Assembly (NCBI GenBank): GCA_036768485.1
Contig: JAVLUZ010000596.1
Span: 248,001 to 312,000 of the forward strand
DNA from: Mermis nigrescens
Lineage: Eukaryota; Nematoda; Enoplea; Mermithida; Mermithidae
Direction of reading: 5' to 3'
DNA: 64,000 nt
Shown: positions 46,001 through 58,252 of the stretch, piece by piece
How positions within the stretch are numbered: the stretch's first letter is position 1
Layout: each line of letters opens with the position of its first letter
Notes under the pieces: generated by a model
What the model was told of the DNA's origin: nothing
Databases searched by the model: none
What the model saw: only the letters and a program-made list of their open reading frames with translations
Position numbers and translations under genes: made by a program

Positions 46001-47599
46001 TTTATACAGAATTTAATCAATGTATGACACACTTGATATTGGGCATGATATTAAAGGTAATTTTTTACAATAGTATAATAAATTCAAAACAAGTCATTGT
46101 TTTTGAAAGTTGACCTGATGCTGCTCATGGATGCAGACAATAGTGGAACTTAGGATCTGAAAAGAAGGAACAACAAGTACAGAATACAAGTTTTGAATAA
46201 ATAACGCTTTCTGTCGATTTTGTTAGAAATTAAATACATCAAATTTGATATTTCAAATCATTGATAAAAACCTGCAACATCTTTTTTGATGATTTCGTCA
46301 GAAATAAGAAAACACACCAAAAATCTACACGTTTTGTAGTAGACCCTGCTGTGAACAAAATTCTTATTAGTATATTCCCTAATATGATTCTCCGCCTATA
46401 CCCAATACCCTACAGAATAGCCAATTCAAATTTCAGCAGGTCAGAACCTAGGCATTGCCAATAGGAAGTCCAATAGGTTCTTCAATTATAATTTATCAGG
46501 ATATTTGGAGAAATATGGTCAAAGACCACTGAGTTTAAAGAATATATTGAGAAAATGCAAACATTGTACACCCACAAATGATAAGGGTTCAGGGTCTTTT
46601 TCTGAAGACCATGCGGCCAGTATCTATTTTCATTTTCGAGCAAAGGGTATTTTATTCAAAAGAAGCTGTTAAGTCTATATCAATAAAATCTATGAATACT
46701 GAGAAAAACTTGAAAAACAAACAATCCCAAAACAGTTTTACAGACGCTTCTGAGCAATTCTCAAGAATCAACGCTTCCTCTCTCATTAAAAGCTGCTCCA
46801 GACAAATATACGTCAATACATCCAGAAGAAGGGCTAGCTGAAATAATCTATGCAAACACTTGGAATAATATATCCAAAGATCAGAACATCATCCTATATT
46901 ATGATTTCAAAATAATAACTTCATAAAACTGCTTATTCCTTATCAGATACTTGAATATACACGATCTAGTGAAAAGAAACACTGAGAAAATAAAAAAGAA
47001 CACATTGAATGAAAATTGACCTATACTTAAAATAAGTTTATAAAACACATAATAAAAGCTGTCATTCAAAACCTAACACTGAAACGTATTCAGATTTCAC
47101 CAATCAAACATTTAATGTACATGTTGGCTTTGAGAACCAACTCCCTATCGCAATTTATAAGGTAGCACAAGCATCTGATAATAGCTGTTACCATTCTCCA
47201 TAATATGTTAGGAAGTGAATGCACAATTCTTGTGAGCTGTAGAGAGAAGGATCTCAAATCGTTGGTAATGTTTTTGCGCCTACTTGCAGGTGATAAATAT
47301 CAAAGGAACCTATATGGATATATAATAAAACCACTTGTATTAATCCATTACTATATAAGAAATTTGGAAGTTTAAAATCATTTAATACATTAATTTAATG
47401 TGTTAAAACTGACCAAGATATACGGTTCATTTTGAGTTTGAAAACTATCATTAAATTGGGTATTTTAAGCGTGTTTAGTATATTTAAGCCCATGGCTGTG
47501 ATAGCAAGAGGACCACTGATGGAATATTGGGGGGATGTATTGGGGATCCTATCCCCCAGGGCACAGGCGTGTTAGTATGGGTGTATGATAGACAAATTA
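43011..47599. other. No recognisable gene; possibly more of the Polinton-like relic
   Basis: AT-rich and full of stops. Two plus-strand stretches look once-coding: about 44705-44885 (WLQYDSEQAQQQVVPDD, then VWIEEFLQLTIKND) and about 46460-46640 (FNYNLSGYLEKYGQRPLSLK). On the minus strand 45630-45986 is open for 118 codons with a hydrophobic segment, but opposes similarly plausible plus-strand wording. None could be assigned to a family. CG dinucleotides are very rare here. Confidence 0.3.
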
Positions 47600-47927
47600 A
47601 CCCAGTTGAGTTTTAATTTAATTGAGGTTTAGTCTAGTTTTAATCTTAGTTCAGTTTAGTGTCTTTAAATTATACCTAGCCTACTTTACATTTAGGCTTA
47701 CTTGATACCTAGCTTAGCTTTATGACCTTAATTCAGGTTTAGTCTAGTTTAAATCTTAGTTTTGCTTTGGTCTAGTTTTAACCTTAGTTGGGTTTAGTCT
47801 TAGGTTACACTTAGGCTTGGCACCCTGCCAATTTTAACCCTAGCACTCCTCAAGTATGTCCTATCCTTAACCATTGCCTATCCTTAACCATTGCCTATCC
47901 CTAACCATTGCCTATCCTTAACCATTG
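47600..47927. repeat. Low-complexity tract and 17-bp tandem repeat
   Basis: At 47600-47830 variants of GGTTTAGTCTAGTTTTAATC recur irregularly. At 47860-47927 CCTATCCTTAACCATTG is repeated four times, with one C/T variant. A looser duplication of TGACATCCCAGTACAA...ATAATGCCACCTATT follows at 47985-48095. Confidence 0.8.
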
Positions 47928-48095
47928 TATATGTTATAGCGTTGCCGCTAGGGTAACACGCATAACTACTCAACCATTCTTATGACATCCCAGTACAAGT
48001 TCAGCTCTGCCTATAATGCCACCTATTCAAGAAATATGACATCCCAGTACAACTTTTTATGTGCTAAAACATGCCCATAATGCCACCTATTGTAG

Positions 48096-49889
48096 AACTT
48101 TTTATAAATATACCTTCCTAAGTCCTCTGCAGAAAACGGTACCATTATGTAGAAAACATAGGACGACTTTTTCACATGCTATAACACAGCGGTTGCACTG
48201 ATATGCGCGTACGACCCCCTCTCTATACCATTGTTGTAGTTGACATATCACAAAACCGTTTTCTGCATTTAACAGAAAAAGTATTAGGTGGCTATAAAAC
48301 TGCCAAGTTTTACCACAATAGCTTCTTGTGATTGTTTTTTGTTTACATGTGTGTAAAGTTCACATTTTCGCAAAATGCACCAAAAATGAACTGAATTCAA
48401 TTACTTTTAGATAGAAGTTCAGTCTAAAAATTTACATCCACCCCTGTAATAAAGAATTTTCTCCTCCCCCTATAGCGTGAGACTTGCCTCTGCCTTATAA
48501 TTAGAGACCAAATTCTTGCGTAAATTCATATTTTTTGGGCAGTGCATTTGGATTCAGGTTGATCTGATTCTGTCCAAAAATGTATGTTTAGACCTCTTTG
48601 GTAAAGTTTGTTCCACATATTTTTACGCATTTTGATGTCTTTTTTTACATATTTCCTTAATTCAATTTTTTTAATACATCCACATGGTTTTTTTCTTATT
48701 CCAATCTGTTAATACCTAATGCCTAGAATTAATGCAGCTATACTTAAATTGAAATGCAAGCACTGGTATATTTTACCTCTTACAAATTTTTTTATGCAAT
48801 ATCTAGTGTGAAAATTATGATATAATTGAGGCATTTTTTGAGAAACTTCAAGATGACAGCAAAGCTTGTGAAATCAGCAAATGCCTTGTTGATAATGAAA
48901 ATGTAAAAGATGAGTTGTTCAATTCTACATACCACTTACAATTTTTGGTGAGCAAAACTCACAAATTTTGTGCTATTGAAAATAAAAATATTTTGGAACA
49001 CAGACTACTGATTTAGAAAAATAAAATTGTTTTGGAATGTAGGCTCATGATAACAAAAAATTTAGAATCAAGCACTTTAACAAAAGAAAATCAATAACAT
49101 AATTTTCATGTGGCTGGTTCTGTGTGTTAACAGGCTTTACTGCACAAAAATGTGCTTCCAGCTTGAACAAGAATCCAGTTGTTGTGAAATTTGCTACAAA
49201 GAAAACTTCAATTTTTGTTTACTATTGCTCTGAATGAATGGTTCTCATTTTTGCACTGTAAAAAGGGCTTCACAGTCATCAGGAGAGATAAAGAAAGAAA
49301 AATATTCAACATGTGCACACACACATGCCATTCTAATAATTAATTGGTGCAGCAGTCAAACTAGTGTCAAAACGTTTACAGAAAATCATGAGGAAACATT
49401 TGAAGTTGTATTTTCCAGGATGGTTTTTCAATGTCAAAAAATGAAGTTTAAAATATTGTAAACCATGAGTAAACACTTCAGCATAAAGAGGCCATTCTGT
49501 AAAACGTAAATAGCTAGACATGTGGGGCATAGAATGCAAAATTGTTCCATGATACATCACCTTTCACTTGTTTTTCTTGAAATAGACGTACAGTAAGACC
49601 TAACATTATTCTTAGTTTTTTGCTCATTTATTGTAGGTTTAATTCTACTTAACCTAATATGAATTTTCCCTTTCTTTCTATGTACAAAATAACAGTTCTG
49701 ACCTGAGCACTTACATTAAACGCATACCATGTAACAAAATGTGTAATCCAAGTACTGTAATCTGTGTCAAGGAAATAAACAAAAGGGGTGTACAACAAGT
49801 TAAAGTTAAAAATTTGGGATTTTTCGGCAATTGCACTTTATCAACTATTTCAATTTTTATATTTCTTTACAATTTTTTATATACTTGAA
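48096..49889. other. No gene seen
   Basis: AT-rich. Short frames on both strands around 49230-49560 lack recognisable motifs. The start of the MULE transposase probably lay here but cannot be read. Confidence 0.4.
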
Positions 49890-51192
49890 GGTTTGGGCAT
49901 GCAATAGAGTCTTTAAGGTTTGTCCTGATTTATTCTGTCAGTTGTGGAAACTACATGGTTTTATGAACTATATTGTTCTTCCATTGGTCTTTGTTTTGAT
50001 GATTCGCAAAACAAAAGAATTGTACGATTGGGTTCTTTGCACTATTTGCAAAAATCACAATTTGGCGCCAACTTTAATGATTTACAATTTCGAAATTGCT
50101 GCCATGAACGCCCTGAAGGTGAACAGGAGCAGTGTTTTTTTGTACAAGGTCTGCTTTTACATGTACAAAGATGGTCCCCAAAAGTCTTTTGTACATTTTG
50201 TGCATGCAAATTTTTGTGTACTATAATATAGTAAAGTAGTGATTTTAGTGTAGTGTGGTAAAACAGGCTTTTCAATATTTACTAGTAGTGTATTTTAGCT
50301 AATTTCTGGGTTTCTTATGCCAAAAATTACTGAAAATTGCTCAAAACGGCATGAAATGCTAAAAAAAATTTGGGATTTTTAATTCTAAATGCAAATTGAG
50401 CATTTTTAAAGATATATAGGACAAACAATTACTCATTTTGATGTGAGGCACCAAAAATTTATTGTAGTTTTACACCTTTTACAGTTTTTGTCTTGCTGAA
50501 AATCTTCATACATTTTGAACACACACATTTTTGGGTACAATAATATGGTACAGTAGCAATTTTAAAGTAGTAAAAAACAGAGTTGTTCGACTTTTAATAG
50601 TGTATTTTAGCAAATTTCTGGGTCACTAAAGGCAAAAATCGCTAAGAATCATCTTAAAATGGCCCAAAGCGCCAACAAATTGACCTTTTTCCTTTTGAAA
50701 TGCAATTTCTACCATTATAAAGATATATCAAACACACAATTACTCATTTTATCGCAAAGCGCCAAATTTTTTAGCAAATTTCAGACCTTTTTTGCAATTT
50801 TTGTCTTCCCAAAACCTTTGTACATGTACAACAATGGTCCCAAAAGTCTTTGTACATTGGAAAAAATCTTTGCCGAGTACAAAAAAACACAGGACTGGAG
50901 TAAAATATATTTGACTTCCTTCTTGTGCCATCCTGTTGAATATCACATCTGGTGGTTTAGAGGAAATTTCAAGACACCAACGTTCATCGATGCTTCTTCC
51001 ACTTGGCCCAAAACATTTAGCGCAAAACCCAAATTTTGGGTTGTGCTGTAAGATACAAGACCAATGAAGAATTCAGAATTCAAGCAAAAATGATCACAGC
51101 TCTTGCTTTTATTTGGGTCAATGATGTGGTTGACACATTCTTGACCTTGCAGGATGTCCTTGAAAAAGATGAGGACTTAACCAGTCAGGAAT
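49890..51192 (+). pseudogene. MULE (Mutator-like) transposase relic
   Basis: At 49890-50110 the frame reads RVFKVCPDLFCQLWKLHGFM, VLPLVFVLMIRKTKELYDWV and then APTLMIYNFEIAAMNALK. This corresponds to the MULE catalytic core: 'DGTFk..P.lF.QL..iHg...g..vPlvf.Ll..Kt...Y...l', then '.P..i..DFE.A...a'. Both key acidic positions are altered here (RVF for DGTF; YNFE for DFE), so the enzyme is dead. At 51048-51192 the frame reads YKTNEEFRIQAKMITALAFI and WVNDVVDTFLTLQDVL, the '...Y..d..fr...rml.aLAFvP...V...F..L' block. The two parts are separated by a 310-bp tandem duplication. Confidence 0.7.
50235..50816. repeat. About 310-bp tandem duplication inside the MULE relic
   Basis: TGTATTTTAGC(T/A)AATTTCTGGG occurs at 50289 and 50602, and ACAATTACTCATTTT at 50427 and 50736. 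The MULE coding words ACATGTACAA...GG(T)CCC(C)AAAAGTCTTTGTACA occur before (about 50158) and after (about 50821) the pair. The copies are about 75-80% alike. Confidence 0.7.
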
Positions 51193-52199
51193 AGCTAACA
51201 TTTTAATTTTGGAGTTGTACAACCATTGTTTTCCCCTAATTAGGCCATTCTAAGGGAAAAAAATTTGGGTCATTTCCCGTCTAAGGGAAATGAAATTTTG
51301 GGAATCGAAATTTCTTGTTCATTTCAGTGCCAAAAGTCAAGAATTCTGCTCTAAATAACGACCAAAATCGCAAAAAATTTGTGGCACTTCACACCACAAT
51401 TGGACTATTTATACTTTTATTCACTTTTTGCATGCAAAATTTCATAATTTTCATAAGTTCTTATGTTCCACGCCAAAAATTATGTATCAATGCATTTATT
51501 GACTGTTTCCATGTAAAATTAGGGCTATTTTCAACAAATAGTTAGATAAATTTTGACTGGGAAAACCAGGAAAACTTTTTTGGGCGTCAATCATAAAAGT
51601 TTGGAATATTTATAGCTGCTATGTTATCCATGTAACAAGTCATGATATTTAAACAATAAACAAGATCTTTGTTTCTAAGCAATGATAGGAATTTATATTT
51701 GCAGTAGAAAAAGAAAAGATAAGCTAAAAATGGGGATGAATTAGAGTTTATTAGAATTAACCTAAAAATTTATTCTACTCAAAGGGGTTTCTCCAGGAAA
51801 TCAAAAGGAGAGGAAATAAATTTGTTTTGTGGAAGAGATGCATAAAGCAATAAAACTTGAATTTATTAATCAATTTAATATTTCTAATTGATTACAGTTT
51901 CTAAATGAAAGAAAGATTATTAATAGTCCAAAATCTGTGAATAAAAGAATTTCTTAAAAGGGCTTTACAATTGTTTTCCCAGAAACAACAGACTAACTTA
52001 AGGCCTTTAGTAAATAGTGACAGTATGAAAGTAGTAGAAAAATTATGCCAAAGTGTACATAAACAGTAGTTTTTTACACAGCTGGAACACATAGAAAAAA
52101 TGATTTTCCTAAAACTCAAGTTGGACAATTATAATCTTTTCTTTTTGTATGTTAGACAAAATGTAAATACCACTAAAGTGTAGGGCTGGTAATAAAAAA

Positions 52200-52790
52200 T
52201 AGCTTAAATCCTCACAAAAAGTGGATAAATAATGGTGCTTATATGCCATGACTACATTATTGCAAGCCGTATCTACAATGCTAACAACAAAATGATCCTA
52301 CAAACTCTAAAGTTCCTTTTTAATGATAGGTTTACCAATAAGAGAATTAGAAAGGGAAGAAAAATTTGATTTTTGGGTCTACGGATTCTTTGTGAAACAA
52401 TTTGTTTCATTCAATTTTTCCAGTTAAAGAGGGAAATTTTCTCATTTGGCTGAATTTGTGACATAACTATCAAGAACATGAAAAATGTCATTATGACAAA
52501 TATCCTAATTTATGCAAGGAGTTTCAAGAAAAATTGAAACCTTTATTGAATAGAGACATTAAGTCAGGATTCCCAATGAAGTTTAAATTGCTACTAATGA
52601 CATGACCACATGGATGACGAAGATACAGGGATGAATGACAATTACAAGGCGGAATGACACCAATTGATAAAAATTCTTCATTAAATTGAATGTAATTTGA
52701 TATCTTAAATCTATTGGTTTGAGTTAAAGAATATCTAATGACAAGAGGATCTTGACATTTGAAATTAGGAGGAATGAGCTCAATAAAGTA
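52200..52790 (-). pseudogene. N-terminal region of a reverse-transcriptase gene (left arm)
   Basis: The minus strand reads IPPNFKCQDPLVIRYSL, then IGVIPPCNCHSSLYLRHPCG, HVISSNLNFIGNPDL and LFNKGFNF. After several stops it continues with DHFVVSIVDTACNNVVMAYK. The order 'C.C..S......GHV.tgdL.ii.n..L..l..KGp.f', then 'l...FV.vp.DkA.nNvv.vck', is one I recall from reverse-transcriptase proteins in cnidarian and other invertebrate genomes, ahead of the polymerase fingers. Whether they are Penelope-like or another non-LTR type I cannot say. The polymerase core itself is not visible. Confidence 0.45.
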
Positions 52791-53293
52791 TTTTCATTGA
52801 AAAATAGAGGGCACCATTTACCTTGCATTAAGCAACAGCATAGTGAATCACTTTATTGACATTTTTTCTGTTATTCCTTATCAATGTATCCAAAACCTTG
52901 TCTAGCCTCATGTTGGCTTTAGTTACATCATTTTTGATGGTTTACTATTGAAAAACTGGAATTTTTTGGACTATTTAGAGTGAAATCATACAAGCTTAAA
53001 ATGGGTAAATATGGTTATAATAAGAAATTCAGTGGTTTATTCCTCTCCAGAATTTTAGATGCAACTGTTAGCTGTCTTTAATGCAAGAGAAATCTACTTT
53101 TTCTTGTTACAGGCACTCATCCCTATGCATTGAAATAGTTTTTTGTTGCACCTCTTTCAAAAAATGATTTTCAAAGAAAATAATGTACTTATTTAGGAAG
53201 AGCATAAAAAATTGCACTATATGAAAGTAATAACTGTCGCAGCAAGTAATGATGGTGAAGCTTAATATGGACTAGGAGTTTTTGTGCATTGAC

Positions 53294-54095
53294 CATACAT
53301 GGGCAGCAAGAAAATTCTGGGATGGGGGTGCAAGATTTTCAGAGGTCGAAAATGGCCTTTAAAATGGTAGTATGGCAAAAAACACCATTTTTTGACGTTT
53401 CTCATTTAGCACTATCCATTGGCATCAAAACATTGCGTAAGTGACAAAAATTTTCATAAATTGAATTCTAGGGGAGGGGTATAAAATTTCTGGGGGGGGG
53501 TGTAAGATTTTCTTGAAGGTCAAAAAATGGCCTTAAAAATGATGGTATGGTGATGAAAACACCATTTTTCGACGTTTCTCATCAAGCACGATCCATTGGC
53601 ATCAAAAAATTGCGAAAAAAGCGAAAAATTTTCAAAAATTGAATTCTGGGGGTATTTTGGTTTCTGGGGGTGCATACCCCCAACCCCCTACGCCCAGGTG
53701 TGATTATGATTTCTAGCTAGGGGGGATATTTTGGTTTCTTGGGGGGCTGCATTATGTCTGGGGGAGCACCTAAACTTTGGGAGGTTGCATGATTTTTCAA
53801 AGGTCAAAAAATGGCCTTAAAAACATACGTGGGCAGCAAGAAAATTCTGGGGGTGCTAGATTTTTTGAAGGTCAAAAAATGGCCTTAAAAATGGTGGTAT
53901 GGTAATAAAAACACCATTTTTCGACGTTTCTCATCAAGCACTATCCATTGGCATCAAAAAATTGCAAAAAAAACGAAAAAAATTTTCAAAAATTGAATTC
54001 TGGGGGGGGGTATTTTGATTTCTGGGGGGACTATTTTGGTTTCTGGGGGGTGCATACCCCCTCAAACCCCCCCCACGCCCAGGTGTGCTTAAAAT
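53294..54095 (+). mobile_element. Nest of G-rich MITE copies (left arm)
   Basis: At least three forward copies are present. The first starts CATACATGGGCAGC at 53294 and passes, without a new 5' tip, into a second that ends CGCCCAGGTGTG near 53702. A truncated piece (53702-53823) is interrupted by a complete copy, 53824-54087, flanked by CTTAAAAA (53816-53823) and CTTAAAAT (54088-54095). The right arm has no insert at this last point. Confidence 0.8.
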
Positions 54096-54434
54096 GATGG
54101 TACCGTCAAGTGGGGCTACTTTGGACACCAGGGGAACTTCGGACAAAGTTTTGGTTTTCACATTATTTGTATGTTCTGTGAATAATGTGTTTTGTGAAAT
54201 AAAAACTTTTACACATATGTCTTGGTATGTTGATTGATATTCTAGTGGTATATTATTCAATTTTATTGGGTTTAAATTCTTTATTTTCATTCAAAAAGCA
54301 TGAACTATTTTAATGTTAATGTTATTTATTGTAAAAACTTTTGTATGATTAGTATTTCTTGATTGAATGAAGATTTTTCATTTTTGCGAAAAAGTGGGGT
54401 AACTTTGGGCATACAATTTTCACATTAAGCCCAC

Positions 54435-54720
54435 ACTAGAGCACGCAACATCAGAATGCTGACATTAGAGCATGTGACATTAGTGCACAGCAAGATTTGA
54501 GTGCAGCAACATTAGAGCACGCGACATTAGAGTGCAGTGAGATTAGAGCGCACAACATTAGAAGCGTGACATCAGAGCGCAACAACATCAGAACAGAATG
54601 ACATTAGAGTGCGCGACATCAGAGCGCGCAACATTAGAGCACCCAACATTAGAGCGCGCAACATTAGAGTGTGCGACATTAAAGCACGCGACAGTAGAGT
54701 GCATGACAGTAGAGTGCAGC
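54435..54720. repeat. Minisatellite, 15-bp unit (left arm)
   Basis: About 19 imperfect units of ACATTAGAGCGCGCA. It is unusually CG-rich for this region. Confidence 0.9.
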
Positions 54721-56431
54721 CATAATAGATATTTTCATGTAACTTTACAAAACTTTTATGCTGATAAATGAAAGATTTTGCTGGTTAAAACTTTACAGAC
54801 AAAGTGAGCATACCTTTGAAAAAGTCCTACTGTATCTGACACTCCAGACTATTTGCAACAATTTGTACACTTTCTGATCCAGAATCGGATATGCTTTCTA
54901 TTATAATGGGGACAAAGTTAACTACCTGTATATTAATATCTTGGTATCAAGTAGTAATAAATGCAAGCACTTTCTTTCGTTTTGTAAAGCAATGAACAGA
55001 CTTTTGAATTTTTCTTTACTTTATGGTTGAGTTGAAAACTGGTTGAATTATTGGATGTACGAAAGTATAAATTTTCACTATTTTACATACCTTTGGAAAA
55101 AGGACTAACTTTTATAGCAATAGGTTTTGTGTAACGCCTTCATAATCTTTACACTTATTTTATTGACACAGATTATAGTATTCATTTTCACAATTTTTTT
55201 AAATTGTTCGCATTTACTGTAAGTTGTGCAAATCAAGTGTGAAATTCATTGCTGCTGTAAGCAATCATAAAACTGTGGTAGATAAGCAAAAGATCAAAAT
55301 TTGTGTAAACTTATCCTACTCAACTAAAAGCAAAAATTATGCAAGCATGCACGCAAAAACTGCAACAGATTTCAATTATCATAGTCATTAATTAAATTTT
55401 ATAGACGTTCATTGACTACTTGGTACATTTGCTGTCAATAAATTGGAAATTGATGGCCAGCGTTGCACTGCGCCCATTGGGTTTTGGTAAGCAAGTGTTC
55501 TGTATGTAAAGCTTCAATCAAACAATGAAACTTCAGACGTAGCAGACCTATTGTATTCTTAAAAATACGATCAAATCATTTAGCATTCTACTAGCAGATC
55601 CAAAAATTTTTAAGGGATGACAGAGCCCCAGCTTAAAAATTTTTTTGAAAAATGGCCCTAAAATTTGAAAAAAATGTTTTTAAACACATTCTTAAGCTTT
55701 TCTGCACTATTCTGACTGCTCCTAAGTGACTTTTAATGTAAAGTCTTTTTGAAAACTTTTAAAAAGTTTTTGCCATAATTTGTGTGTGACAGAAGTTATC
55801 AAAAATGCATTTTGCCCTTTAATCTGCACTTAAAATGCCAAAGCATTGCCTGCATGTAGTTGCAGATAAATTTACACTTCTGGCAGAGCTGTAAAATGGT
55901 CACATACACAAAATATGCTGGAGGGCGCAAAGTGCCCAAGAAAATATAGTTGGGGGTTCAGGGATGCGCTGAAGGACCGTTTGATGGGGTCTGTATAAAC
56001 TTTTGAGTTCTTTAAGTTTCTAAGAAACAAGGTAACAATAAAAAATTAAGGATTTCAAGTCAAACCAAAATTTGAATTTGAATTTACATTACTCACCTCA
56101 CCAACATTTCCATTAATGATTAGCAAAGTTCCATTCCATCCACCAAGTATGACCCTCACATTAAGATTTTTTCTGCACGGGTCCCTGTGCATTGGTGCAC
56201 AAATTTTTAAAAAGTTTTTACCTTGAAAATTTTTGAGCACTCTATTTTTTGCTGAAATTCCACTGTTTTCATTTTAAAACAAGTCTCTATGATTTTTCTG
56301 AACTCCAAGTCAGTTTTTATGCGGAAAAGACATTCTATCTACCTGTTATTGAATTTTCTGTGCAACAAAATTCTAAAGCAAGGCAGTTTTTTCGAAACAG
56401 AATTCAGCTGCTGCCTTAAAACAGTACAATG

Positions 56432-56693
56432 CACACCTGGGCGTGGGGTTTGGGGGTATGCACCCCCCCAGAAACCAAAATACCCCCTCCCCCAGAAATC
56501 AAAATACCCCCAGAATTCAATTTTTGAAAATTTTTTTTCGTTTTTTTCGCAATTTTTTGATGCCAATGGATAGTGCTTGATGAGAAACGTCGAAAAATGG
56601 TGTTTTTATCGCCATACCACCATTTTTAAGGCCATATTTCGACCTTTAAAAAAATCTTGCACCCCCCCAGAATTTTCTTGCTGCCCACGTATG
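56432..56693 (-). mobile_element. G-rich hAT-type MITE with perfect 8-bp duplication and empty site
   Basis: 262 bp from CACACCTGGGCG to CCCACGTATG, flanked by GTACAATG on both sides (56424-56431 and 56694-56701). The right arm at about 59270-59290 has the uninterrupted sequence with a single copy of the target (complement CATTGTAC). This proves the exact ends and shows that it inserted after the arms were formed. Confidence 0.95.
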
Positions 56694-57726
56694 GTACAAT
56701 GCCAAAAAATCTTATGTCTTGCAATTTTTTCAAAGTTGATAGATGGAAATATACAATCAATATTGCAATTCACAGTAGAGAAAAAATCACTTGATGTTAC
56801 ATTTCTAACAAAATTATGCATGTTGTATTGCGTATTTTGTAGAGACCTGGTGTATAAATGTGAGTATATGCGGACCAAAAAATTATGAAAGAACCAAAAA
56901 AATGATCTTTCATCCTCAGCAAAAGAACTGATATTTTATGATCAAGATATTTTCTATTTCAATTTTAGTCATAACTAAAAAATGTTTGAAAATGCAGTAA
57001 TTTGAAGCGTTTTCTTTCTGTAGTTCTTTCTTTTTCTCATATTCTCTGTTTACCTTGCATTTTTCAAAAAATTTTTGGTCCTAATGGGACCTCCCTTAAA
57101 TCCTTAAATCTGATAATGAAAAGAATTGTACTTGGAAAGCACAATGCCAAGCTTTGACATTATTGTTTGTCCTGGGCATTCCATCAGCAGTAAGCTGATG
57201 ACAATTCCACAATTCAATAGAGAATAATGGCGCTTGTTGGTTCCTGCATTTGTGACCATGTATACGTCTTCAAAATAATCGAGAATATCTATGTATGAAT
57301 AAACAACAATAAGCTGACTTTTAATACAAGTCACACTGCTTCATTTAATTCCTGTGGGGTCAGCAATTTCTGCATTCTTGGCTGATGTAGCTCCAGGACA
57401 ATGAACAGTAGAGCTTTTAAGCTAAAATCGACCTCCAGAGTTTTCAATTTTTTTCGTACTGACTCAAAAAATGTTGAAAAGCAAAAAAATTGTCAAAGTA
57501 ATGAGTAAATTTGGTTTTTTCATATTTTGGACAAAAATTTTATTGAAAAAATTTTTCAAAAATTTTCGTGTCATTTTTCCAACATGATTTGATGCTAAAT
57601 GATGGGAAATGCTTAAAATCAACATTTTAATGCCTATTTACCATTTTTCTCGATTTTTAGGCATTTTTTCAGAAACAAATTTTGCTGACTCTCAAATTTT
57701 GATGCCATGCACACTATTTCCCTAAA

Positions 57727-58252
57727 CACATGTGGGCATTGGGGGGTTGAGGTTAGGGGTATAAAAAATCTATAAAAATCAAAATACCTCGCAGAATTCA
57801 ATTATTGAAATTTTTGCTTTTAGCAATTTTTTGATGCCATTGAATAGTGCTCAATTAGAAATATTGAAAAATGGTGTTTTCGTTGCCATACCACCACTTT
57901 CAAGGCCATTTTTACCTTTGAAAAATTTTTGCACCCCCAGAATTTTCTTGCTGCCCATGTATGGTGAGGACCATAGGCGGGTGGCACCAAAATTCTGGGG
58001 GAGCAGCGGGTGAAACAATTTTGGGGGAGGGGTGGGAAAATTGTTAAAGGTGAAAAAATGGTCTTAAAAGTGGTCATATAATGAAAAACACCATTTTTCG
58101 ATATTTCTCATTGAGCACTATTCAATGGCATCAAAAAATTATTAAAAAAGCAAAAATTTCAATAATTGAATTCTGGGGGTATTTTGATTTTTAGGAGTGT
58201 TCCAACTGTCGGGGGTGCATACCCCTAACCTCAACCCCCATGCCCACATGTG
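57727..58252. mobile_element. Two G-rich MITEs head to head at the palindrome axis
   Basis: A reverse copy (57727-57963, ending CCCATGTATG) and a forward copy (57972-58252, starting CATAGGCGGGTGGC) face each other across exactly 8 bases, GTGAGGAC. Their outer tips, CACATGTGGG and CCCACATGTG, are part of the palindrome arms. The right copy has about 47 extra bases near 58005-58050. Confidence 0.85.

Noticed and set aside
47860..47927. Interstitial telomere-like repeat (CCTTAACC wording)
   Set aside because: The unit is 17 bp with only partial similarity to TTAGGG-type telomeres; treated as a simple tandem repeat.
49831..50226. A new membrane protein (hydrophobic 131-codon frame)
   Set aside because: The hydrophobic look comes from degenerate AT-rich codons; the KTKELYDWV and PDLFCQLWKLHG blocks identify it as a MULE transposase relic.
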